From assembly GCA_015222555.1 (NCBI GenBank), contig JADFVM010000368.1, forward strand, positions 1 through 5,538: DNA of 5,538 nucleotides, read 5' to 3'. Source of the DNA: Pseudomonadota bacterium (lineage in GTDB: Bacteria; Desulfobacterota; JADFVX01). The notes beneath the pieces were generated by a model. It saw only the letters and a list, made by a program, of their open reading frames with translations. It ran no database searches and was not told where the DNA came from. A program made the position numbers and the translations under genes. Positions 1 to 5,193 of the stretch are shown here, one piece after another. How positions within the stretch are numbered: the first letter of the stretch is position 1; each line of letters opens with the position of its first letter.

Positions 1-118
1 ATGGCCATTCCCTTGTCAAGAGGCGGAACGCAGTCCGTGGGCGTTGACAAGCTAACCCGAAGGGCGTCCCTGTGGTGTCCCGCAGCTGCGTTCCAGTGCT
101 CGACAAGGGAATAGCCAT
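1..118. repeat. Long imperfect foldback (inverted repeat), possibly part of a dispersed palindromic element
   Basis: Bases 1-20 and 99-118 are inverted copies matching at 18 of 20 positions. Inside them, 25-32 (GGAACGCA) pairs perfectly with 87-94 (TGCGTTCC), and GGG at 39-41 can face CCC at 79-81, so the whole 118 bases can fold into one long stem. A competing perfect 8-base pairing also exists between 12-19 (CTTGTCAA) and 44-51 (TTGACAAG). The region lies just past the 3' end of the ABC ATPase gene and runs off the left edge, so its true boundary is unknown. It reads like a REP/MITE-type non-coding repeat rather than a gene. The pairing is seen directly; the element class is inferred. Confidence 0.7.
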
Positions 119-160
119 GGCCTTCGCACTGCGCCTGGATGCGAAACACCACAGGGACGC
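64..160. repeat. Inverted pair of a 21-base repeat (REP/BIME-like) flanking a 55-base spacer
   Basis: Bases 64-84 and 140-160 are inverted copies of one 21-base unit, identical at 19 of 21 positions. The inner 15 bases (64-78 against 146-160, ACACCACAGGGACGC) match perfectly. Further nested pairing lies between the arms: CAGTGC at 94-99 with GCACTG at 126-131, and the palindromes CGCAGCTGCG at 82-91 and GCCATGGC at 115-122. This structure shares 64-118 with the foldback at 1-118, so both cannot form fully at once. Alternating-orientation units like this are typical of REP clusters moved by Y1-type transposases, but no such full-length transposase is in the window. The ABC ATPase stop codon is 30 bases beyond the outer arm; bases 161-190 show only a weak ATCC/GGAT pairing and no terminator. 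Confidence 0.7.
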
Positions 161-190
161 TGAATCCGTAATTATCACATGGATAGAGCA

Positions 191-1015
191 CTAGCTCATT
201 TCCTCATGATGATCGGAGCATTGCTTATGGCCATAAAGTCCCACATGGAGACCAAAGACATCGGAAATCGTTTCCTTTGTGAGGACATCAACAGTCTTGC
301 CTTCGCACTGCACCGTCCGGTTCAGACATAGCACATGGTCTGCATGACTTGTAACAACAGACAGGTCATGACTCACAAGGACAAGGGTAAACCGCTTCTC
401 TTTATGAAGATCTTCTATTAGGTCACAAAAGAGCTCTCCTCCCGCCATATCGACACCTGATACGGGCTCATCAAGAAGAAGGATATTAGGATCATTCATG
501 AGAGACAGCGCCAGAAGCACCCGTTGTAGTTCGCCTCCTGATAATTTCCCCAAGGCCCTCTTGGCCAGATGATCGGCGGCAACTCGCTCAAGACTCCTCA
601 TCGACTTTTCTTTAACTTCTTTCTTTACACCCAGCCATAAAGGTCTTCTCTGCTGTGAAAGGCAAAGATAATCCAATACGGTGATAGGCATGCCCCTGTC
701 AAAGTCAATCCTTTGAGGAACAAAACCGATGTTCGGAACACCGACACAATGTGCCGTAGTCTGGCAAAATTCTATTTCCCCTTCATAAGGGATGAGACCC
801 ATGATGGCCGACAAGAGTGTACTTTTTCCAGCACCGTTAGGCCCGATGATGGCCGTTGTTTTACCACAATGTATGGTCGCATTGACATTTTCAAGGAGAA
901 CACTTTCCCCAATCTTGACAGTAAGGTCCTTGATGGTAATCGTATGCCTGCAACTCTCAAAAGCAGCTTTCTTTTCTGAAGTAGCTGCCTTGCTTTCACT
1001 ATGAACATGCATCAT
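191..1015 (-). CDS. Metal (zinc/manganese-type) ABC transporter ATP-binding protein
   Basis: This is a cytoplasmic ATPase subunit that would power a membrane permease, most like the ZnuC/MntB group that imports Zn(II) or Mn(II). From the chosen start it has 274 residues: Walker A GPNGAGKST at 58-66, Q-loop glutamine at 101, signature LSGGELQ at 158-164, Walker B ILLLDEP at 178-184 and H-loop histidine at 216. All catalytic motifs are intact. The C-terminus (FGLHVGLYGH...DHHEE) is histidine-rich, as in several metal-transport ATPases. The frame stays open to 1129, but that would overlap the radical SAM gene by 65 bases. The ATG at 1015 has a good ribosome site (AAGGAAG, 1019-1025), and a second ATG follows at once at 1012, so either may be used. 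The gene lies 49 bases after the radical SAM gene. No permease or substrate-binding gene is in view; the next gene would lie past the left edge, beyond the repeats. Metal specificity cannot be read from the ATPase. Confidence 0.9.
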   Translation of the reverse strand: MMHVHSESKAATSEKKAAFESCRHTITIKDLTVKIGESVLLENVNATIHCGKTTAIIGPNGAGKSTLLSAIMGLIPYEGEIEFCQTTAHCVGVPNIGFVPQRIDFDRGMPITVLDYLCLSQQRRPLWLGVKKEVKEKSMRSLERVAADHLAKRALGKLSGGELQRVLLALSLMNDPNILLLDEPVSGVDMAGGELFCDLIEDLHKEKRFTLVLVSHDLSVVTSHADHVLCLNRTVQCEGKTVDVLTKETISDVFGLHVGLYGHKQCSDHHEEMS

Positions 1016-1018
1016 TAG

Positions 1019-1025
1019 CTTCCTT
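1019..1025 (-). promoter_or_regulatory. Ribosome binding site that decides the ABC ATPase start
   Basis: On the minus strand AAGGAAG lies just upstream of tandem ATG codons at 1015 and 1012. The AAGGA core is 5 bases from the first ATG and 8 from the second. No comparable site was noticed before the ATG at 1129, which lies inside the radical SAM coding region. This supports a 273- or 274-residue protein rather than 312. Confidence 0.7.
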
Positions 1026-1064
1026 ACGTTTTTGACCTCTTTTTTACATAGAAGTTTATAGGGC

Positions 1065-2027
1065 CTAAACTCCAACCTCTTTGAGTGCCCTGTCCCCGTC
1101 CACAAAAAACTTTCCTTGAAAGCTTTCACGTAGGATGAGCTCTCTATCTATGCCGTTCAATACTTCCCACTTTTTAATGCACCATTCAGGTGCAACGAGG
1201 TATCCCCTAAGTGGATCGCCGGTTAGACGATGCACAATTGTTTCGGGGTGTAATTTTTCTATAATATCACAGACCACATGAATATACTCTTCCATTTCCA
1301 TGGGCTTCCATTCCCCGGACCGATACATATCGGCAAGGGGTGTATCTTTCAGTGCATGGAGAAGGTGCAGCTTGACGCCATCGGGCCTGAGAGAGGCCAG
1401 GACCTGTGCTGTTTCCATCATATCAGAGTAAGACTCTCCGGGCAGGCCGAGAATGCTGTGGACACACACCCTTAATCCCCGGTTTCCGGCTTCTTCATAG
1501 CTTTTTAAAAAGCAGGAGAAATCATGCCCTCTGTTGATTAACTCAAGGCTTCTGTCATGGATGGTTTGCAGGCCAAGTTCCAGCAAGAGGTAGGTTTTTT
1601 GATTAAGGTCCTGAAGGAGATCAAAAATCTCATCGCTCAGACAATCGGGACGCGTGCTAATGGCAAGGCCGACAACATCGTCAGCATCCAGGGCGTCCTC
1701 ATACAGCTTTCTTAATAGGGGAAGGTTTTCGTAGGTATTGGTAAAAGACTGGAAGTAGGCGATAAACTTCTCCGCCCGGTTTTTACTTCGCATCACCGAC
1801 ATTCCAGTCTGAAGCTGTCCTGCGATGGAAAGCTTCCGTTCTGCACCGATAGAGGCTGCACCTCTTTCGCCGCAGTAGATACAGCCACCCTCCCCCAATG
1901 TCCCGTCTCTGTTGGGACAGGTAAAGCCGGCATCGATGGAAACGCGGTACACCTTGCAGCCGAACTGCTTTTTGAGGTGCTGACTTACGGGGTGATACCG
2001 CTTGCCTCCCCAATGACTAAAATCCAT
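1065..2027 (-). CDS. yhcC: Radical SAM protein, YhcC/YtqA family (TIGR01212)
   Basis: A 320-residue radical S-adenosylmethionine enzyme of the YhcC/YtqA family. The iron-sulfur cysteines are C37, C49 and C52 (CPNRDGT then CIYC), the CX11CX2C spacing I recall for this family. Other family blocks are WGGKRYH at 6-12, STRPDC at 124-129, ELGLQT at 150-155, NRGHDF at 165-170 and GLPGES at 194-199. Length and start match the family, and a stop codon lies two codons upstream of the ATG, so no longer start is possible. I see no clear Shine-Dalgarno sequence before this start. The E. coli YhcC role is unclear to me. From memory, B. subtilis YtqA has been linked to wobble-uridine (mnm5U pathway) tRNA modification, so a tRNA-modifying role is plausible but unproven here. 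It lies 51 bases after the phosphofructokinase gene and is probably co-transcribed with it. Confidence 0.93.
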   Translation of the reverse strand: MDFSHWGGKRYHPVSQHLKKQFGCKVYRVSIDAGFTCPNRDGTLGEGGCIYCGERGAASIGAERKLSIAGQLQTGMSVMRSKNRAEKFIAYFQSFTNTYENLPLLRKLYEDALDADDVVGLAISTRPDCLSDEIFDLLQDLNQKTYLLLELGLQTIHDRSLELINRGHDFSCFLKSYEEAGNRGLRVCVHSILGLPGESYSDMMETAQVLASLRPDGVKLHLLHALKDTPLADMYRSGEWKPMEMEEYIHVVCDIIEKLHPETIVHRLTGDPLRGYLVAPEWCIKKWEVLNGIDRELILRESFQGKFFVDGDRALKEVGV

Positions 2028-2038
2028 GAATTAACTAT

Positions 2039-2061
2039 AAAAATGGTTCGTCGCCAAACCA
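2039..2061 (-). terminator. Weak terminator-like hairpin between phosphofructokinase and radical SAM genes
   Basis: On the minus strand TGGTT (2061-2057) pairs with AACCA (2048-2044) around an 8-base loop and is followed at once by five T residues (2043-2039). The stem has only 5 pairs and is AT-rich, so any termination would be partial. It sits 11 bases before the radical SAM start codon, in the place where a ribosome site would be expected, so it might also affect translation of that gene. Confidence 0.25.
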
Positions 2062-2078
2062 CTTATACCCTTTCTAAA

Positions 2079-3326
2079 CTATTTGAGATGGCCAAATCGC
2101 TTCTTGAAATCTTCTGCCGACATCTTTGAAACACTGACAAGCTGCTCAAACCACTCCTCATCTTCATGAAAATCTTCCTGACCAAGCCTTATCATATATT
2201 TCCTGGCCACTTCATAGGACTCCGTGTTGACGTCAACCATCCTCACCTTTGTCTTGCCCGTCATCGGGTCCATTATATCCTTAAAGGGAAGTGGTATCAA
2301 CTTTTGCTCATGCATAGTAATCAAGGCATCACTGCCCCCCTTCAGAAGAAAGGTAATAGCTCCATAGCCAAGATCCCTTGTGTATTCCGCATCAAAGGGG
2401 ATGGGCGGCGCGCACCTGAGTTCATAGCCGATATCTTTATTGACGAGTGTAATCTTCTCTCCTCGCGCTAGAAAACGCCTCTGCAACTCATCTTTGAGCA
2501 CCTTGCCGAGGTTCACTTCGGCAAGCCGGATATGGCCGTGTTCATCACGTTCCACACCCTTCAGATCAGTAAGATCTTCAGGGTCAAAACGCTCTGCCAG
2601 CCCCTCGGCAAGGACAACCACTCCGTTACTCTTACCCAGCGCCTTTCTCTTGATCATGCTGCCTTCTATAATGTCACAGACATCCTTCAGGTTGATGACT
2701 TCCTTTTCGAACTCTTCTGCAACAATGGTACATGTCGCCCCTGCCGCTTTTCCGATTCCCAGAGCAAGATGGCCCGCCTTGCGTCCCATGGCCACAATAA
2801 TATACCACCGGCTCGTTGTTCTGGAATCCTCCATCAGGTTTTTAAGAAGATTGACGCCCACATGCCTTGCCGTCTGAAAACCGAAGGTAGATGCCATCCC
2901 CGGCAAAGGGAGGTCATTGTCTATCGTCTTGGGAACATGAGCCACCTTTATGCTTCCTTCCGATGCAGCCGCGACCCTGCTTGCGGAAAAGGCGGTATCA
3001 TCACCTCCAATGGTGACAAGGTATTTAACCTGAAGATCCTTCAAGCCCTTTAGCACCTTTTCCATATTTCTCTTGTCTTTTGTGGGGTTCTCCCGTGACG
3101 TCCTGAGGACAGAGCCGCCGCTGAGATGAATTCTTGAAACATCTTCCATCTTCAGTTCCTGATAATCAATGGGATCTTTCAAAAGCCCTTTGAAACCATC
3201 AAATATGCCGATCACCCTTTTTTTCTTATTTATCGCTTCCAGAGCAACGGCACTGATAACGCCGTTTATACCTGGTGCCGGGCCACCGCCCACTAGAATG
3301 CCTACAACTTCTTTACTTCTGGTCAT
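2079..3326 (-). CDS. pfp: Pyrophosphate-dependent phosphofructokinase (diphosphate--fructose-6-phosphate 1-phosphotransferase)
   Basis: A cytoplasmic glycolytic enzyme of the PfkA superfamily, 415 residues. It interconverts fructose 6-phosphate and fructose 1,6-bisphosphate, probably with pyrophosphate as phosphoryl donor, which makes the step reversible. Two diagnostic sites support this: GGDD at 107-110, where ATP enzymes have GGDG, and PKTIDND at 132-138, where ATP enzymes have PGTIDND; D136 is the expected catalytic base. Other landmarks are GGGPAPGIN at 13-21, GGSVLRTSR at 70-78, MGRKAGHLA at 180-188 and the C-terminal RKYMIRL at 375-381. The sequence closely resembles the roughly 420-residue PPi-PFK of Thermotoga maritima as I remember it. 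The start has a good ribosome site, GAGGT at 3333-3337, six bases before the ATG. A candidate promoter lies about 170 bases upstream, so its mRNA leader would carry the palindromic repeat pair. ATP dependence cannot be fully excluded without an assay. Confidence 0.95.
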   Translation of the reverse strand: MTRSKEVVGILVGGGPAPGINGVISAVALEAINKKKRVIGIFDGFKGLLKDPIDYQELKMEDVSRIHLSGGSVLRTSRENPTKDKRNMEKVLKGLKDLQVKYLVTIGGDDTAFSASRVAAASEGSIKVAHVPKTIDNDLPLPGMASTFGFQTARHVGVNLLKNLMEDSRTTSRWYIIVAMGRKAGHLALGIGKAAGATCTIVAEEFEKEVINLKDVCDIIEGSMIKRKALGKSNGVVVLAEGLAERFDPEDLTDLKGVERDEHGHIRLAEVNLGKVLKDELQRRFLARGEKITLVNKDIGYELRCAPPIPFDAEYTRDLGYGAITFLLKGGSDALITMHEQKLIPLPFKDIMDPMTGKTKVRMVDVNTESYEVARKYMIRLGQEDFHEDEEWFEQLVSVSKMSAEDFKKRFGHLK

Positions 3327-3369
3327 TTAATTACCTCGTGTGAATTTATCTTCTACAGACAGTTACCTA

Positions 3370-3454
3370 TCATCCCTTCGACTAGCTCAGGGTGACAGCC
3401 TTTAAGAGTAAATGATTGGATTTTTCTCGTCATGCTGAGCATGTCGAAGCATGA
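3370..3454. repeat. REPIN-like pair of inverted palindromic repeats
   Basis: Two inverted copies of a short palindrome, at 3370-3395 and 3430-3454, are 34 bases apart. Their shared core is CTGAGCnnGTCGAAG (3390-3376 on the minus strand, 3435-3449 on the plus strand), identical at 13 of 15 positions. Each copy can form its own hairpin. In copy two TCATGCT (3430-3436) pairs with AGCATGA (3448-3454). In copy one TCA, a bulged T and CCCT (3370-3377) pair with AGGGTGA (3389-3395). The stem bases differ between copies but remain paired, and the 11-base loop is conserved. I recall this CTGAGCTTGTCGAAG-type repeat as dispersed in many bacterial genomes. It lies in the predicted leader of the phosphofructokinase mRNA. 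Confidence 0.75.
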
Positions 3455-3478
3455 AGTGCATCAGGGCAACAACCCGTC

Positions 3479-3518
3479 AACATTTGATCTTATATTTAAA
3501 GATAACAGGATCAATGTT
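3479..3518. promoter_or_regulatory. Dyad symmetry spanning the candidate -10 box
   Basis: AACATTTGATC (3479-3489) and GATCAATGTT (3509-3518) are inverted copies apart from one extra T in the first arm. They are separated by 19 bases that contain the proposed -10 hexamer at 3499-3504. There is no T-run next to it, so it does not look like an intrinsic terminator for the LolA-like gene. It could be an operator or simply a structured leader. The symmetry is seen; a regulatory role is inferred. Confidence 0.35.
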
Positions 3519-3527
3519 GCAGGTCAA
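3499..3527 (-). promoter_or_regulatory. Candidate sigma-70 promoter for the phosphofructokinase gene
   Basis: On the minus strand TTGACC (3527-3522) is followed after exactly 17 bases by TATCTT (3504-3499), close to the TTGACA/TATAAT consensus. It begins eight bases past the stop codon of the LolA-like gene, and a start site near 3492 would give a leader of about 165 bases before the phosphofructokinase ATG. It is the best candidate in this 208-base gap, but rests on consensus matching alone. Confidence 0.4.
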
Positions 3528-3534
3528 GATCAGG

Positions 3535-4278
3535 TTATTTTCTAAGAGATGCCTTCGAAAAAATATGCTTTGGAATATTCAGGTTAAACTCAATTGAATC
3601 AATAATAATCTGAGTGCCATCTCCTTTTTTCAGAACATCTTTAAAGGTAAACCGCTTCGGATACCACCGATCATCGACTTTGAAGACTTCCTGTATGGTC
3701 ATTTTTTTTAACAATTTTCCACTTTTAGCAAAAAGCTCTTCCTTCAGAGCTAGATAGCGCTCTTTATCTACCCATAACTTACGTTTATAATAGGCCACTT
3801 TTTTACCTTCTTTGGCCGTTAAAGTGAGGACATAACAAGCCCTGTCATCGATAGTCTCTTCTCCGGTGACAATTACATCGTAGTACTCACTCAACTGGGG
3901 ATCTTCCATGAAATCTTCGTATGAAGCATCTGAACCCATCATGGACTGCCTCAGCATGTGGCCGGCAATTTTGATGATGCGGTCGGCAGAAGGGCTCCAT
4001 ATCCAGAGTTCATCACCCAGCTTCAGCATCTTAGAATCCTTCTCTCTAGGTGGAGAGAGGTAGTGGGTAAAGGTCTTTTCAAACCCTTCTGCCCAGGACT
4101 TTGAGGTAATGGTCCGTGTTCCTCTGCGACCTTTGACAATCATTGTCGCTGTTGAGATGCGGCTCTTCACATCATAATTCTTGTCTATCCTTTCCAGTAT
4201 TTCGATACCTGAGGGGGGCTCGGCATGGGCCTGAAAGGCAATAACAAGAATCAAAAAAGCAAGTATACCTTTTAACAT
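3535..4278 (-). CDS. Secreted LolA-like outer membrane lipoprotein-sorting protein (Pfam LolA_like family)
   Basis: A 247-residue exported protein. Residues 1-19 form a signal peptide: MLK, a hydrophobic run, then AHA with predicted cleavage before EPPSG. No lipobox cysteine is present, so the mature protein should be soluble in the periplasm. The rest matches the LolA-like 'outer membrane lipoprotein-sorting protein' family (PF17131 as I recall): KGRRGTRT near 49-56, KMLKLGDELWIWSPSADR at 83-100, the hallmark MLRQSMMGSD around 107-116, and PKHIFSKASLRK at the C-terminus. This half-barrel fold binds acyl chains of lipoproteins or lipids; the actual cargo is unknown. In other genomes such genes often sit next to RND/MMPL exporters or LolCE-like permeases, but none is here. 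A ribosome site GGAG lies at 4292-4289, ten bases before the ATG. Upstream it borders the right end of an IS200 remnant, so its original promoter may have been displaced. Confidence 0.9.
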   Translation of the reverse strand: MLKGILAFLILVIAFQAHAEPPSGIEILERIDKNYDVKSRISTATMIVKGRRGTRTITSKSWAEGFEKTFTHYLSPPREKDSKMLKLGDELWIWSPSADRIIKIAGHMLRQSMMGSDASYEDFMEDPQLSEYYDVIVTGEETIDDRACYVLTLTAKEGKKVAYYKRKLWVDKERYLALKEELFAKSGKLLKKMTIQEVFKVDDRWYPKRFTFKDVLKKGDGTQIIIDSIEFNLNIPKHIFSKASLRK

Positions 4279-4326
4279 AAGCCTGATTCTCCATTTTTGA
4301 TCATTGAAGGTGTCATTAGTGAATCA

Positions 4327-4350
4327 CCTCCGGCAAAGCCGGAGGCTTTT
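4327..4350 (+). terminator. GC-rich hairpin at the IS200 right end, terminator-like on the plus strand
   Basis: CCTCCGGC (4327-4334) and GCCGGAGG (4338-4345) form a perfect 8-bp stem with an AAA loop, followed on the plus strand by CTTTTATTTT. On that strand it has the form of an intrinsic terminator. On the minus strand no T-run follows, so it should not stop element-to-LolA transcription. Its position suggests it is the subterminal hairpin recognised by IS200-type transposases. No plus-strand gene needs this terminator, so shielding of the element is the likelier use. Confidence 0.6.
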
Positions 4351-4359
4351 ATTTTGTGA

Positions 4360-4374
4360 ACCGCTCAAAGCGGT
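4360..4374. repeat. Small hairpin, second of three at the IS200 right end
   Basis: ACCGCT (4360-4365) pairs with AGCGGT (4369-4374) around a three-base loop. It lies between the terminal GC-rich hairpin and the hairpin at the transposase stop codon. On the minus strand all three loops are built on TTT, which suggests one array rather than chance palindromes. Confidence 0.5.
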
Positions 4375-4392
4375 ACGTTTAAGAAATTATTG

Positions 4393-4408
4393 ACCACCTA
4401 AAGGTGGT
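4393..4408. repeat. Small hairpin overlapping the transposase stop codon
   Basis: ACCACC (4393-4398) pairs with GGTGGT (4403-4408) around a four-base TAAA loop; one further T-A pair can close to a two-base loop. Its last base is the last base of the transposase TAA stop (4410-4408 on the minus strand). It is the third hairpin of the right-end set. Confidence 0.5.
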
Positions 4409-4734
4409 TATCCTCTATGAAACATTGTCAATTGTTCCAGTCGTTTATCCTCTTTCTCCTGCATTTGAATATACGCTCGTACAACCTCTTCATCAGTTCC
4501 AACGGTGGAAACAAAATATCCACGAGCCCAAAAGCTCATTCCACTGAAATTCTTTCGCTGCCCTATATACGTTCGGGCAATGTGAATGGCACTTTTCCCT
4601 TTGATAAAACCGACAATTTGAGCGACAGAGTACTTTGGTGGTATCGACAGCAGTACATGTACATGATCTGCTTGAAGATGTCCTTCCAATATCTTACTCT
4701 CCTTTTGTGCCCCCAGGTAATGAATAGATTTCAT
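4408..4734 (-). pseudogene. tnpA: Truncated IS200-type (Y1, HUH) transposase TnpA
   Basis: An open frame of 108 codons encodes the C-terminal two-thirds or more of an IS200-family single-strand DNA transposase. The HUH metal site is HVH at residues 24-26 (ADHVHVLLSIPPKYSV). The catalytic tyrosine is Y88 with the helper Q92 four residues on (RAYIQMQEKED). In IS608 TnpA, from memory, the equivalents are H64, Y127 and Q131, so the spacing fits and about 40 N-terminal residues are missing. Those would carry the first strand and the usual HxxxHIVW/KYRR-like segment. The remaining frame has no stop or frameshift, so the loss may be fairly recent. The ATG follows the TAA of the membrane gene directly and in the same frame, with no ribosome site of its own that I can see. 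It is probably not a functional enzyme. Confidence 0.85.
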
Positions 4735-5166
4735 TTACACATCTAAAGCTGCCACTGCCATAATAATCGTGATAATAGCAGCCAGTCCCCAAAGCGTAAC
4801 AAATAGATAGGCAATTTTTATGTTATAAGGGGTTCCAATACGGATACCGCGACGTTGCATCATGATTCGAGTTGTTAAATTTCGACCTGCAAAGTAGAGA
4901 TAACACCCCCCGCCGACCAGACCAAAATAAGCCCAGAGTGGGTTGTTGAACATAAGCAGTATGCCGGCAACCGGCAGGGTCCATATAATCATCGAGTCCC
5001 AAATCGCTTCACCACGCGCATCAATATAAAAGATTGGATCGATGTCAGCCTCTGATTCACCTATACCCAGTTTTGCACCGAGCCGTGGTGAAACGGCATA
5101 GATGACTTGTCCTGCCCAACCTATGAGCGTCAGAACAGTAAGAAATGCTCCCCAAATTACGTCCAT
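4735..5166 (-). CDS. Small multi-pass membrane protein of unknown function
   Basis: I do not recognise this 143-residue protein. Hydrophobic segments at about 3-25, 59-73, 77-94 and 118-141 suggest four membrane helices. A charged, acidic loop (GESEADIDPIFYIDARGEAIWD) spans about 36-57, and a basic stretch (GRNLTTRIMMQRRGIRIG) about 94-111, which would favour the cytoplasmic side. No signal peptide, lipobox or catalytic motif is visible. The start has GGAG (5179-5176) nine bases upstream. The gene lies 27 bases after another small membrane protein gene and is probably in the same operon. Its TAA stop is followed immediately and in frame by the truncated transposase, so its C-terminus may have been altered when the IS decayed, although AALDV looks like a natural end. 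Confidence 0.75.
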   Translation of the reverse strand: MDVIWGAFLTVLTLIGWAGQVIYAVSPRLGAKLGIGESEADIDPIFYIDARGEAIWDSMIIWTLPVAGILLMFNNPLWAYFGLVGGGCYLYFAGRNLTTRIMMQRRGIRIGTPYNIKIAYLFVTLWGLAAIITIIMAVAALDV

Positions 5167-5193
5167 CGTCCGCGACTCCGGTCAATATCTGGT

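Larger units (their letters stand above)
4319..4734 (-). mobile_element. Remnant of an IS200-type insertion sequence, right part only
   Basis: The stretch combines an N-terminally truncated Y1 transposase (4734-4408) with a right end containing three consecutive hairpins (4408-4327), as expected for IS200/IS605-family ends, which use subterminal hairpins rather than terminal inverted repeats. The last hairpin is followed by TGATTCAC on the minus strand, near which I place the right boundary; the exact cleavage position is not known. No left end and no missing transposase codons are visible, because an intact membrane gene begins at once on that side. No TnpB gene is present. The element is therefore probably immobile unless a related transposase elsewhere acts on its right end. 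Confidence 0.7.

Noticed and set aside
44..86. Possible integron attC-like site because of the CTAAC within the foldback
   Set aside because: There is no matching GTTRRRY partner on the other arm, no integrase gene and no cassette layout.
1..114. Small plus-strand open frame starting at base 1 (37 codons, stop at 112-114)
   Set aside because: It lies wholly inside the 1-118 foldback, has no upstream sequence to judge, and its peptide looks like a chance reading of a repeat.
117..194. Small plus-strand open frame of 25 codons whose stop overlaps the ABC ATPase stop
   Set aside because: Its coding content is the inverted repeat unit plus unique spacer, with no ribosome site and no protein-like features.
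1016..1129. Longer ABC ATPase start at 1129
   Set aside because: It would overlap the radical SAM gene by 65 bases, the added 38 residues are not part of the ABC fold, and a good ribosome site precedes the ATG at 1015.
2440..2877. Long plus-strand open frames opposite the phosphofructokinase gene (also 2532-3053 and 2166-2471)
   Set aside because: They are antisense to a strongly conserved gene and give low-complexity serine/arginine/proline-rich or unfamiliar peptides, as expected of shadows.
3370..4734. Idea that the transposase remnant is a RAYT that mobilises the repeats at 3370-3454
   Set aside because: The fragment matches ordinary IS200 TnpA motifs (DHVH, IPPKYSV, GYFVSTVG) better than RAYTs, is truncated, and is not flanked by the repeats.
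4417..4746. Plus-strand open frame of 109 codons opposite the transposase
   Set aside because: It is antisense to a recognisable HUH transposase, and its product has no family features.
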